The notes below the pieces were generated by a model, which saw only the letters and a list, made by a program, of their open reading frames with translations, did no database searches and was not told where the DNA came from. From JASGTU01 sp963821815 (GTDB lineage: Bacteria > Chloroflexota > Anaerolineae > Caldilineales > Caldilineaceae), in assembly GCA_963821815.1 (NCBI GenBank), contig CAWGFG010000002.1, forward strand, positions 744,001-808,000: a stretch of 64,000 bases of DNA, in the 5' to 3' direction. This document shows positions 35,729-44,594 of this stretch, in pieces (the stretch's first letter is position 1; the number at the start of each line of letters is the position of its first letter). A program made the translations under genes and the position numbers.

Positions 35729-36373
35729 CTATGCGCGACCCTTCTGTACTTCCTCGATAAATCTCTCAGCCCGTCGAGTCAACTCGCCCAGGTCTCCCTC
35801 TGCTAACAGTTTGTTATTTACCAAACTGCTGCCCACACCCAATGCCGCCGAACCGGCGCGAATAAAGTCAGCAGCCGTATTCAGATCGACGCCTCCGACC
35901 GGGACGATTTCAAGTTGGGGCAGCGGAGCTCGAATGGCTTTCACCAGGTCTGGTCCGCCAAAGCTGGCTGGGAACAGTTTTACCATGTCGGCGCCCGCTT
36001 CGATGGCGGTAAGCGCCTCGGTAGGAGTGTATATTCCCGGCATCACCGGGATGGCGTAGCGATTGCAAAGTGCAACCACATTAAGATTGAGTGTCGGTGC
36101 GACGATAAAGTCGGCGCCAGCCAGAATAGCGGCGCGTGCAGTCTCGGGATCAAGTACACTGCCAGCGCCAAATAGCACTTCCGAACCGTAACGTTGTTTG
36201 GCTTGCTCGATGACCGCCAGCGCTCCCGGCGTTGTCATGGTAACCTCAATGGCCTTGACGCCCCCCGCCTTTATCGCGTCGGCGGCTGCGATCAATTGTT
36301 CAGAGGACTCTGCGCGCATGATGGCTACGACGCCAGTGTCCCGTATGATATCCAGTTTCTCATGCTTCTTCAT
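35729..36373 (-). CDS. Second KDPG/KHG-type aldolase
   Basis: 214 residues, Eda family. Glu in AIEVTMTTPGA, Schiff-base Lys in MVKLFPASFGGP, and phosphate loop IVPVGGVD are all intact, unlike the aldolase-like protein at 32340. N-terminus DTGVVAIMRAESSEQLIAAA is typical. It is clearly a separate paralogue from the 34136 gene rather than a recent duplicate. Downstream of a second PfkB kinase on the same strand (154-bp gap), so it probably forms another kinase-aldolase pair. GGAGATCCCT precedes ATG 36373. Confidence 0.9.
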   Translation of the reverse strand: MKKHEKLDIIRDTGVVAIMRAESSEQLIAAADAIKAGGVKAIEVTMTTPGALAVIEQAKQRYGSEVLFGAGSVLDPETARAAILAGADFIVAPTLNLNVVALCNRYAIPVMPGIYTPTEALTAIEAGADMVKLFPASFGGPDLVKAIRAPLPQLEIVPVGGVDLNTAADFIRAGSAALGVGSSLVNNKLLAEGDLGELTRRAERFIEEVQKGRA

Positions 36374-36527
36374 AGGGATCTCCAGTAGGATTCGATTCTT
36401 TGGATGACCAACTCACTACAATGTCCAGCTAACCACACGCGTGACTCATACTCACATAAACCAGACTGCCCGGGAACATTGCTATGTTTGTTTGAAGCTA
36501 ACGCTGACAACTAGTCATGCTCTTGGT

Positions 36528-37694
36528 CTATCGCGATGTCCGTTTTCCGCCGCCGAGCACATCCGACTTCATCAACGACTGCACGTCTGATTTGTCGATC
36601 ATGGGCAGGTCGAACATCATGGTCTGCTTGAGTCGCGTTGCTGCGTCGCCAACGAGTACGCCTTTGTCAATGCCTTCACTGCTGAAGTCTTCGGTCAGCA
36701 GACCGTAGTAGAAGCCTGCGTTCCATGTGTCGCCTCCACCCAGCCTGTCCAACAGTACGATCGGTTTGACTGCCGGTGAACGGAAGAAGTGACCGTCTGC
36801 GTTCATCGCCGCCGATTCCCACCGGTGCTGCTCGAACGTGTCGGGATAGCGAATTGTTATTGCGACGATCTGGACATCAAAGATCTTCATGACTTCCTGG
36901 GCAAAGGCCTTGATGTCATCGTCTTCCAGATGACCGATGTCTCCGTCGACAACCTGCTTGGCGGAATATTGTCCGCATGGAATGTCATACAGCCGAGCCA
37001 TGTCTTCCACTGTGGTAATGAGCACATCAATGTGATCGCCCACCAATGGCGTCATGATTTCGCGCGCCTGATCTGGAGACCATAACGTGCCGCGATAGTT
37101 GAAGTCCAGGCCAGTCAAGCAACCATCTGGTCGAGCGTTCACAGCCTCGATAAATGCGTCAAGATTATAGTTTCGTTCATACTCGCTGTGGATGGCGAGG
37201 CCGAAGGAGATGCCAGAGGTATGGAAGAGCTTTGCGTCCTTCAGCGCATCTTTCCAGTCCACCATGCCGGCGTCGAGTTTCGAGGCGGCGGCATATTTAC
37301 GCTGATAGACGCCGATGTTCTTGCGCGGCGTGCGGCCAATTTCGTAGATCAGGCGTCCGATTAGCTCAGTCTTCGGCGCCCATACAAAATGGTCCGTATT
37401 CACACCTTGCTCACGTGCTATATTGCGCAGGGCGCGACCGTACGGGTTATCTGGTACGCGCGTGATATAGGAGGACGAGATGCCAAGTCTGCTCAGCCCC
37501 ACAGCCAGGGTAAACTCACTGCCTGCCATAGAGAGATAGACTTGTCGAGTGCGCTCTGGGCGTTCCATATCGGCTGGCGTTTCGCGAACCATCGTCTCGC
37601 CAAAGGTAACGAATACCGGTGCGCCGTCTAGGCCGCTGAGATCATCCTGTTCAATTTGATAAAGTTTGGGTACTGATGTCATCTTAGCCACCAT
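36528..37694 (-). CDS. PfkB-family sugar-acid kinase
   Basis: 388 residues. FVTFGETMVRETPADMERPE begins the ribokinase fold, MAGSEFTLAVGLSRLGISSSY is the Gly motif, GLDFNYRGTLWSP is typical of KDG-kinase relatives, and LLDRLGGGDTWNAGFYYGL carries the catalytic Asp. It is longer and only distantly similar to the 33087 kinase, so the substrate may be a different 2-keto-3-deoxy acid. Upstream of the second KDPG-type aldolase on the same strand. ATG 37694 or ATG 37682 is the start; the divergent spacer upstream contains a palindrome at 37937. Confidence 0.82.
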   Translation of the reverse strand: MVAKMTSVPKLYQIEQDDLSGLDGAPVFVTFGETMVRETPADMERPERTRQVYLSMAGSEFTLAVGLSRLGISSSYITRVPDNPYGRALRNIAREQGVNTDHFVWAPKTELIGRLIYEIGRTPRKNIGVYQRKYAAASKLDAGMVDWKDALKDAKLFHTSGISFGLAIHSEYERNYNLDAFIEAVNARPDGCLTGLDFNYRGTLWSPDQAREIMTPLVGDHIDVLITTVEDMARLYDIPCGQYSAKQVVDGDIGHLEDDDIKAFAQEVMKIFDVQIVAITIRYPDTFEQHRWESAAMNADGHFFRSPAVKPIVLLDRLGGGDTWNAGFYYGLLTEDFSSEGIDKGVLVGDAATRLKQTMMFDLPMIDKSDVQSLMKSDVLGGGKRTSR

Positions 37695-38043
37695 TTCTTC
37701 GTCGCATTAGCGATTTCTGGGGTTGTGGAAATAGTACAAGAGTGTCATTTCTGACAGAATCCAGTGAACAAAATAGAAGCACTTGATAGAGAATTGTCGC
37801 CCATTTTCAGCATACCATATTCAGATACCATACGCGATTTTTCCTGCCGATTTGTATTTACTGTGGCAGGTCTGAATAGCCGGCGATGAAAGCGAGTTTT
37901 GGTTTGATTCGGTTTGGTACTATATTCAGGAGAATCTTGACCAAGTACGGTCAATGGTCGGCAAGTCGTCTGATGGTACCGTGAAGTTATACCCTGGTCA
38001 CATGTAATAGGCGCCAGTCACAAAACAGCATATTCACTCGCGG
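37695..38043. other. Divergent intergenic region (kinase / methyltransferase)
   Basis: 349 bp without a gene. The only clear feature is the palindrome at 37937-37954; A+T-rich sequence around 37915-37930 (ACTATATTCAG) could hold a -10 element. Confidence 0.5.
37937..37954. promoter_or_regulatory. Candidate operator TTGACC-N6-GGTCAA
   Basis: Perfect 6-bp arms around AAGTAC, placed between a sugar-acid kinase operon (-) and a methyltransferase gene (+). Its sequence differs from the palindrome at 34900, so a different regulator would be involved. Confidence 0.4.
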
Positions 38044-39048
38044 ATGGACAATACTATGACCGATCTTCTTTCTCAAATCGCGCCGCAACGCAGCACCCAA
38101 TACAGCCAGCTCGCTCGCGAATTAGCTGTTTCTGAATTCAGGCTGTCGACGTTACGCGACAAGCTAATAGACTGTACTCTGGTCGACTTGACAGGAATCG
38201 CCTACGTGAAGAGCCGGTTCACGAACGACCTCAACACGAAAGAGTTGGAGGAACTTGGAAGGTTCGCCATGACCAGCGCACATTTTGAGTCATTTGATGC
38301 GTTGGATGGCATGGTCGGTCCATTTCTGCGGCCATTCGCCACAGGATTTCGTCCGTGCTTCCCGCCGGAGTTCGTCAGCGCTCGGCGCTATCGCGGCAAA
38401 ACCAATGAGTTACTCACGCAGTTTATGTGCAATCTAGCCCGCGCAAGCAGCGGCTACGCATCCGTGCCCTGGACTGATTTGCGTGTCTTCGATCCGCTTG
38501 CCGGCGGCGGAACAACACTCTTCACGGCGCTCCTATTTGGCGCTGAGGCGGCTGGCGTGGAACAGGACGCGCAAGCCGTCTCCACAACAGCAGGCTATAT
38601 ACGTCAGTTCTGTCAGGAGCAGCGAATACGCTACGTGGAGAAACCGGAGCGACTGCGGAAGCTGGGCAAGCGCTGGACCTTCACACTGGGTGATAATCTG
38701 CCACGGCGTTGCATCTTGGCGCAGGGCGATACGGCACAATCTGTGGAGTTGTTGGCTGGTTTCAAGCCCCATCTCATCGTGACGGACCTTCCCTATGGGA
38801 TTCAGCACAAGGGGCAGATCGCCCACCTATTGTCGACCGCGCTGCCCGTCTGGCTCTCGGTACTGCCAAAAAACGGTGCGATCGTTATCTCATGGGATGC
38901 TACCAGATTTCCACGCGAGGAAATGATAGACGCCGTCGATGGCGCATCAAACGGTACCGTCTTGAACGATGGAGCCTATGCTCGTTTGGCGCATCGTGTA
39001 GACAGAGTAATCAAGCGACGCGACATACTGGCGATTCTCAACCGATAA
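38044..39048 (+). CDS. SAM-dependent methyltransferase, TRM11/UPF0020-like
   Basis: 334 residues. The Rossmann-fold catalytic part starts near residue 150: VFDPLAGGGTTLFTALLFGA is the SAM-binding loop (D-P-x-x-G-x-G-T), AAGVEQDAQAV is the ribose-binding acidic turn, and LIVTDLPYGIQHKG is the D-x-P-Y catalytic motif of amino-methyltransferases that act on RNA guanine N2. The N-terminal ~130 residues may bind RNA but show no clear THUMP domain. tRNA or rRNA guanine methylation is likely. A DNA modification role is possible but no partner nuclease is present. It stands alone inside the sugar-acid island. Confidence 0.72.
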   Translation: MDNTMTDLLSQIAPQRSTQYSQLARELAVSEFRLSTLRDKLIDCTLVDLTGIAYVKSRFTNDLNTKELEELGRFAMTSAHFESFDALDGMVGPFLRPFATGFRPCFPPEFVSARRYRGKTNELLTQFMCNLARASSGYASVPWTDLRVFDPLAGGGTTLFTALLFGAEAAGVEQDAQAVSTTAGYIRQFCQEQRIRYVEKPERLRKLGKRWTFTLGDNLPRRCILAQGDTAQSVELLAGFKPHLIVTDLPYGIQHKGQIAHLLSTALPVWLSVLPKNGAIVISWDATRFPREEMIDAVDGASNGTVLNDGAYARLAHRVDRVIKRRDILAILNR

Positions 39049-39211
39049 GGGGTCGTCTGTGACCGAGCGTGCCGGCTAATTGTGCATATGCCCTTCTAGG
39101 AATAAACCTGAATCACCTTGCTTCCTCCCATATTAAGCGAATTGAACAAATGTCGGCGAAGCTTCACTTTTCGACGGTTTGCTCGGGCGTAGCCGAACTA
39201 AAAGTTGCCTT

Positions 39212-39240
39212 TTGACGTTAAGTAATCATTCAACTATACT
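39212..39240 (+). promoter_or_regulatory. Sigma70-type promoter upstream of the ABC transporter genes
   Basis: TTGACG at 39212-39217 and TATACT at 39235-39240 with an ideal 17-bp spacer. Transcription would begin near 39247, leaving a leader of about 260 nt before the solute-binding protein. The rest of the 459-bp spacer (39049-39507) shows no gene. Confidence 0.6.
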
Positions 39241-39507
39241 AGCAACGAGCATTTTGCTGGCAACACTGCTAGGTGAATTGTCAGAGTGTTACGAAGCTAC
39301 GTTATTACTGGATAGTACGATATTGAAGTGTTGCAGTAGTTGAGAATACCAGTAGTAATGTGTGTACAGTGGTAGGCTCATCGTACGAAATGTGCTACAA
39401 GAAGTGTGGTGGGCGTATCGTAAAGGGTATAGAACCTCTACCCGAAATCCTGTTATTCAACACCAATGTTGTTGTTCAATCGCCGAATGTATCCAAAGGA
39501 GGAAACA

Positions 39508-40929
39508 GTGAAGAGCGAAAAGAATCCAATGCATGCCAATGTATCGAGACGAACAGCCCTGAAGATCATGGGTGGTTTCGCCAGCGCAGCAGCCTTGGCG
39601 GCGTGCGCAGCGCCAATGCCGGCAGCAACACCTGCAGCCGGCGGTGAAGGAGCTGCCGCGCCTGCGGCGGCAGTTGGTACCATGGTTGTGGCCCACCGCC
39701 GAGAGTACTTCCAGGAGATGGAAACCCTATTTGCAGATGCAGTTCAAGCATGGGCCGCAGAGAACGGCGTAGACGTTGAGACGACAACCGTAGCAGCGGA
39801 AGCTTCGCAGGACTTTGTGCCGAAGCTATTGGCGCAGGTACAAGCCGGCGATCCGCCGGACCTGGTCTACCACATTCGCCTCATGCAGGCGCTGTATGCG
39901 CAGAATGCACTTGAGCCAGTTACGGATGTTACCGATGAGATGATCGGTCTATATGGCGAGCCGGCTTTCTTCCAGAAAGCTTCCGGCATCATCGACGGCG
40001 ACTGGTGGGGCGTGCCGTATATGATGCATGGCGGTGGTCAGTTTGGTCGAATAAGCAAGTTTGAAGATGCCGGATTTGACCCTCTGGCTCTCCCGACTTG
40101 GGACGATCGTCGTGATGCCGCTCTCCAGATCTCGAAACCTGACGAGGACTTCTATGGATGGGGCTTAACTGTCAACAGCGGCGGCGACGCCACTGGCTTC
40201 ATCAGTGAGGTCATTCACGGTTGGGGCGGGCACCTGACGGACCCCGATGTAACCGAAGTAACGTTCAACTCACCGGAAACCCTAGCTGCCGTAGAGTGGC
40301 TGACCGAGATATACACGGGCGACAAGTACGCGTCGATGTTGCCGCCAGGCATCATGGCGTGGGACGACTCGAGCAACAACGAAGCCTTCCTGTCAGGTAC
40401 GATTGGCTTCACACTGAACGCAGCCAGCATCTATGCGAAAGCCAGAGCGGATAGTAATCCCATTTACGATGATACTATCATTATGCCAAACGCTCATGGC
40501 CCAGCAGACACAAACACGGATTCTGGTGATGGCGGTCAGTTCCTCATCCCATTTGGCGCCAAAAACGTCGACCCGGCGAAGGAACTGATTAAGTACATGA
40601 TTCAACCGGACGTTTTCCTTCCGATTTCGCTCGTTTCAGCAGGTCTGTTCTTGCCGGCCTATGTGGGCTACTACGACTTAGCACCAGTTGTAGAAGCGTT
40701 CGCTGCAGATCCGAACCTTGCGCAAATGGGTAAGGAATCGCTAGGCGATTACTTGGGCTTCTCATGGCCAGCACAGCCGAATGCCATGTTTGATGCGATC
40801 AACGCTCAGGCGGTGCATACGGATATGATGGCTCAGATTATCGCCCAGGGCATGAGCCCAGCGGATGCCGTAGCACAGGCTGCAGATCGCGTGCTTTCAA
40901 TCGGACAGGAAGCCGGCTACTTCTCCTAA
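39508..40929 (+). CDS. Sugar ABC transporter solute-binding lipoprotein (family 1 type)
   Basis: ~473 residues. The signal region NVSRRTALKIMGGFASAAALAAC combines a twin-arginine motif with a lipobox (L-A-A-C), so the protein is probably exported folded and lipid-anchored outside the membrane. A Pro/Ala/Gly linker follows, then a periplasmic-binding-protein fold (DPPDLVYHIR, GDWWGVPYMMHGGGQF, NEAFLSGTIGFTLNAAS). It would deliver a sugar or sugar acid to the fused permease encoded next. Translation starts at GTG 39508, five bases after AAAGGAGG; the upstream ATG codons precede that site. Confidence 0.88.
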   Translation: MKSEKNPMHANVSRRTALKIMGGFASAAALAACAAPMPAATPAAGGEGAAAPAAAVGTMVVAHRREYFQEMETLFADAVQAWAAENGVDVETTTVAAEASQDFVPKLLAQVQAGDPPDLVYHIRLMQALYAQNALEPVTDVTDEMIGLYGEPAFFQKASGIIDGDWWGVPYMMHGGGQFGRISKFEDAGFDPLALPTWDDRRDAALQISKPDEDFYGWGLTVNSGGDATGFISEVIHGWGGHLTDPDVTEVTFNSPETLAAVEWLTEIYTGDKYASMLPPGIMAWDDSSNNEAFLSGTIGFTLNAASIYAKARADSNPIYDDTIIMPNAHGPADTNTDSGDGGQFLIPFGAKNVDPAKELIKYMIQPDVFLPISLVSAGLFLPAYVGYYDLAPVVEAFAADPNLAQMGKESLGDYLGFSWPAQPNAMFDAINAQAVHTDMMAQIIAQGMSPADAVAQAADRVLSIGQEAGYFS

Positions 40930-40940
40930 AATGCAACATC

Positions 40941-40972
40941 GTGGGGGGTCCAGCGTTCGCTGGACCCCCCAC
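40941..40972 (+). terminator. Strong stem-loop between binding-protein and permease genes
   Basis: A perfect 15-bp stem (arms 40941-40955 and 40958-40972, G6/C6 rich) 11 bp after the binding-protein stop, with no T-tract. In ABC operons such a structure usually protects the upstream mRNA and reduces read-through, giving excess binding protein. Confidence 0.7.
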
Positions 40973-41026
40973 CGTTAATCTAGTGTACTTAATTCATGTG
41001 GCGTAGATAGATATGTTACAATTCTG

Positions 41027-41046
41027 CTGGCTTTTTCAAAAGCCAG
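41027..41046. promoter_or_regulatory. Second palindrome upstream of the fused permease gene
   Basis: CTGGCTTTT-TC-AAAAGCCAG, perfect 9-bp arms, 140 bp before the permease start and just after a TACAAT hexamer (41018-41023 region). Either an operator for a secondary promoter or a second hairpin. Confidence 0.45.
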
Positions 41047-41186
41047 TAAAACTATTTATGTTTGAATCTATTTTGCAAACTTGGCGATTTCCTTTCGTTG
41101 GATATTGCCTTTGAACTACGAGCGTTAGTCCACGTCGATTCTCGATTATCGGCGGCGGCTATGGTTTGTACAAGTTAGGAGAGTTC

Positions 41187-43106
41187 ATGGCGCAGCAAGC
41201 TGGCGCAGTGCCCTCAAGCTACGAATACGTTCCCAAAAAGTCTAGAATGCAACAATTATTTGGGCGCGATTGGCAGTTGGCGTTCATGTTTATTGCGCCT
41301 ATTGTGATCCTGATGTTGACGTTGGTAGCCTGGCCTTTTATCAAGGCCATCTACACAAGTATGACGATCTATAGCATTAAGGATAGGACCAGCGTATTCG
41401 TCGGGTTTGACAACTACATACGACTTTATTCGGACGTATTCTATCGTCAAGCGGTGAAGGCAACCGTTATCTTTACGTCTGGTGCGATACTCTTTAAGCT
41501 GATTTTTGGCACCATCGCAGCGCTGTTGCTGCATAGTCAGAAGCGCGGACGAACGCTCCTCACGGGCTTGATACTCCTGCCCTGGATTGTGCCGTCGGTT
41601 GTACAAGCTTTGACGTGGCGCTCAATTCTGGAGCCTATTTACGGCGGACTGAATCCCATACTGTTCGCGTTGGGTATAATCCACGAGCCGATTGCGTGGC
41701 TGTCGAACCCTAACACCGCTATGGCCTCCGTGATCATGGTCAACGTGTGGGCCGGTATACCGTTCTTCACAGTGAACATACTGGCTGGACTTTCATCCAT
41801 CGATGCCGAGCTGTACGAAGCTGCGCAAATCGATGGCGCCAATGCGTGGCAACGATTTACGTCGATTACGCTGCCCGGTTTGCGCTTTGTCATCGCGGTG
41901 GCAACACTACTGTCGACCATCTGGACGTTCAACAACTTCGAGACGATCTGGCTTCTAACACAGGGCGGGCCCGGAAACATCACCAAGGTCTACTCGATTC
42001 TCGCCTACCAGAAAGCGATGGGTTCGCTGCAGTTTGGTCCCGGTACAGCAGTCGCGTTCAGCTTGACGCCTGTGCTGGCTTTCTTCATTATCTTCCTCTC
42101 ACGTTATATGAGAAGGGATGTCTCAGGCTCTGATGAGGCAGATGAGTCGTGGCAGGATAAGGTGCTCGATGCCATTGGCTGGACCTTCAGTACGATCGGC
42201 TCGATAATTCTCTGGATCCCGTTGAAGATTATCGAAGCTGTAAGTGCCGCGATGCCAAAGAACCAGAACAGTCGCCATCGAAGTAGACAGTTAGGCGGTT
42301 TCTTCAGGGGCGTGGCGCTGGCACTGTTACTGATCTTCATTTTGGCGCCCTTCTACTGGATCATCATCACTTCGTTCAAATCCGACTTGCAGATCAGCCA
42401 GCGTACGAATATCTATTATCCGAATCCATGGACGCTCGATCAGTTCCGCCAACTTTTCTTCGGTGAGCAGTTCTGGACATGGTTCTGGAACTCAACCGTC
42501 GTTTCCGTCTTTACAACAGCACTTGCCGTTGCCGTGGCTGCGCTTGGTGCGTATGCGCTGGCGCGGCTCAAGTTCTGGGGCGCACAAAGTATGCAGACGA
42601 TTCTGCTGATCACGTATCTGCTACCGGCGGCGCTCATGTTCATCCCGCTGTACGGCATTTTGGCCGATCTCCATATCATCAATACACGCTGGGCACTGAT
42701 TGTGACCTACCCAACCGGCATGATTCCCTTCGCATCCTGGTTGATGATGGGCTACTATCAAGCGATACCGGAGGAGTTGGAGCACGCGGCTATGGTTGAC
42801 GGGGCAACGCGTCTTCAGGCATTCTTGAGGGTAACGCTCCCGCTCACGACGCCGGCCTTGCTGGCAGTAACGCTCTTCTCGTTTACGCACGCCTGGAAAG
42901 AATACCTGTACGCATTCGTCTTCATTTCCAGCAACAAGTTGTACACTTTGCCAGTAGGCTTGGCGCAGACGATTTTCGGCGACATTTATCCCTGGGGTGT
43001 GTTGATGGCTGCGTCGCTGATTATCTCGGTTCCGGTTGTCGTGTTCTATATGTGGGGACAGCGCTTCATGGTGGCTGGCTTAACGGCGGGCAGTGTGAAG
43101 GGATAG
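41187..43106 (+). CDS. Fused carbohydrate ABC permease (MalF-like plus MalG-like)
   Basis: ~639 residues, about twice a normal permease. The first half (residues ~25-310) has six helices and an EAA loop (DAELYEAAQIDGANAWQRFT). The second half (~370-639) has its own helices and EAA loop (PEELEHAAMVDGATRLQAFL). The ~60-residue linker includes a charged stretch and an extra hydrophobic segment (FSTIGSIILWIPLKIIEAVS). Both domains normally come from separate genes, so this is a single-chain translocation pore. No ATPase is encoded in the window, implying a shared MsmK/UgpC-type ATPase elsewhere. ATG 41187 follows TTAGGAG. Confidence 0.9.
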   Translation: MAQQAGAVPSSYEYVPKKSRMQQLFGRDWQLAFMFIAPIVILMLTLVAWPFIKAIYTSMTIYSIKDRTSVFVGFDNYIRLYSDVFYRQAVKATVIFTSGAILFKLIFGTIAALLLHSQKRGRTLLTGLILLPWIVPSVVQALTWRSILEPIYGGLNPILFALGIIHEPIAWLSNPNTAMASVIMVNVWAGIPFFTVNILAGLSSIDAELYEAAQIDGANAWQRFTSITLPGLRFVIAVATLLSTIWTFNNFETIWLLTQGGPGNITKVYSILAYQKAMGSLQFGPGTAVAFSLTPVLAFFIIFLSRYMRRDVSGSDEADESWQDKVLDAIGWTFSTIGSIILWIPLKIIEAVSAAMPKNQNSRHRSRQLGGFFRGVALALLLIFILAPFYWIIITSFKSDLQISQRTNIYYPNPWTLDQFRQLFFGEQFWTWFWNSTVVSVFTTALAVAVAALGAYALARLKFWGAQSMQTILLITYLLPAALMFIPLYGILADLHIINTRWALIVTYPTGMIPFASWLMMGYYQAIPEELEHAAMVDGATRLQAFLRVTLPLTTPALLAVTLFSFTHAWKEYLYAFVFISSNKLYTLPVGLAQTIFGDIYPWGVLMAASLIISVPVVVFYMWGQRFMVAGLTAGSVKG

Positions 43107-43268
43107 TTACTCACAACGCGACCCACTCAAATTAGCCTGTGTGGCGTAGCAGGCTAAGACGATCGTATGTAGTCTGGGCCGGAGACAAAGCGTCTTCGGC
43201 CTATTCCTATCTACAACCATTTGATACCATACTCCCAGACATTTCGCACTAGGACCAAAGGACAGAAA

Positions 43269-44555
43269 ATGAAAATTACTGATATGCGTGTCACACCGAT
43301 TGCATTCGCCGACCCGCCGCTGCTCTGTTCCATGGGGCTGCACGCGCCGTACGCCCTGCGTACAATTGTCGAACTCGTCACCGATGAGGGCATCTATGGC
43401 CTTGGCGAAGTTCCCGGCGGCGCAAAGACAACCGGCGCGCTGGAAGCTGCCCAGGAAGTAGTCGTCGGCAAAGATCCGTTCCAATTGAATGCAATTCGAG
43501 CTGGGCTGTCTGAGCGCTTCGGCGAAGAAGGCGCTGCTGAACACAGTGAAGAGCCGTGGGATCATCGGCGTTTTATGCAGGCTAACAGCGCCGTCGAGGT
43601 AGCATGTTACGACATCATAGGCAAGGCGACAGGTCGGCCTGTTGTCGATCTGCTGGGCGGGCGCGCACGCGATCGCGTGGATTTTGCCGCGTATCTCTTC
43701 TACAAATATGCAGGTGCAGGCGGCGAATTCGGCTTTGACAAAGATCCCTCTGCCACCGAATGGGCGGCTGCACGCCAAGCGGAGGCGGTCGATCCCGCCG
43801 GCATCGTAGCTGAAGCCAAAGCCATGTGCGACTACTTCGGCTTCAAATCCATTAAGTTGAAGGCAGGCATCTTCCCACCGGAAGAGGAAGTAGCAGCCAT
43901 CAAGGCAATGGCGGACGCCTTCGGACCGGAGATGCCACTGCGTATCGATCCCAACGCCGTATGGTCAACCGAAACCAGTATTGATTATGGTAAGCAGATG
44001 CTGGATGAGCTCGAGTACTACGAGGATCCTGTGCGAGGACAGGAATCCATGGCCGAGGTAGGCAAGGCTTTGGGCATACCCATGGCAACCAACATGTGTA
44101 CCACAGCATTCTCTCACATCCCCAACAGCATCAAAGTGCATTCGGAGGATGTCATCCTCAGTGACCATCATGGCTGGGGCGGCCTGCGCAGCACAATCCA
44201 GCTAGCTCGTATCTGCAAAACATTCGGGCGCGGCGTTTCCATGCATTCCAATAGCCATCTGGGCATCACGTTGGCAGCGATGGTCCACGTGGCCGCGGCT
44301 ATCCCGAACCTGGATTATGCATGTGACACGCACTATCCATGGCAGCGCGAAGAGGTAATTACCAGCGGACGTTTTGTCTTTGAGGATGGTGCTCTCCCTG
44401 TCTCGTCCGAGCCAGGTTTGGGCGTTGAGCTCGACCGCGATGCGCTGGCCAAGCTGCACCAGCAGTACATCGACTGTGGCATCCGCGAGCGCAACGATGC
44501 GGTCGAGATGAAGAAACTGAATCCCGAGTGGGAGTACATGGCAACGCGATACTAG
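43269..44555 (+). CDS. Glucarate dehydratase-like enolase-superfamily enzyme
   Basis: 428 residues with GlucD-type motifs: K-x-K in SIKLKAGIF, Asp in LRIDPNAVWS, the ATNMCTTAF loop, Asp in ILSDHHGWGG and the catalytic His in SMHSNSHLGIT. The family dehydrates D-glucarate or L-idarate to 5-keto-4-deoxy-glucarate. Length and motif order fit the family, and all catalytic residues seem present. ATG 43269 follows AAAGGACAG; a longer frame from 43221 lacks support. A UroD-family gene follows 39 bp later on the same strand, and the transporter lies upstream. Confidence 0.87.
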   Translation: MKITDMRVTPIAFADPPLLCSMGLHAPYALRTIVELVTDEGIYGLGEVPGGAKTTGALEAAQEVVVGKDPFQLNAIRAGLSERFGEEGAAEHSEEPWDHRRFMQANSAVEVACYDIIGKATGRPVVDLLGGRARDRVDFAAYLFYKYAGAGGEFGFDKDPSATEWAAARQAEAVDPAGIVAEAKAMCDYFGFKSIKLKAGIFPPEEEVAAIKAMADAFGPEMPLRIDPNAVWSTETSIDYGKQMLDELEYYEDPVRGQESMAEVGKALGIPMATNMCTTAFSHIPNSIKVHSEDVILSDHHGWGGLRSTIQLARICKTFGRGVSMHSNSHLGITLAAMVHVAAAIPNLDYACDTHYPWQREEVITSGRFVFEDGALPVSSEPGLGVELDRDALAKLHQQYIDCGIRERNDAVEMKKLNPEWEYMATRY

Positions 44556-44594
44556 AACGATTTAGCGGGTTCACAACGAGGAGAGGTACTAACG

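Noticed and set aside
38044..39048. Restriction-modification or phage-defence methyltransferase
   Set aside because: The D-L-P-Y motif and overall layout fit an RNA guanine methyltransferase, and no nuclease or specificity subunit lies nearby.
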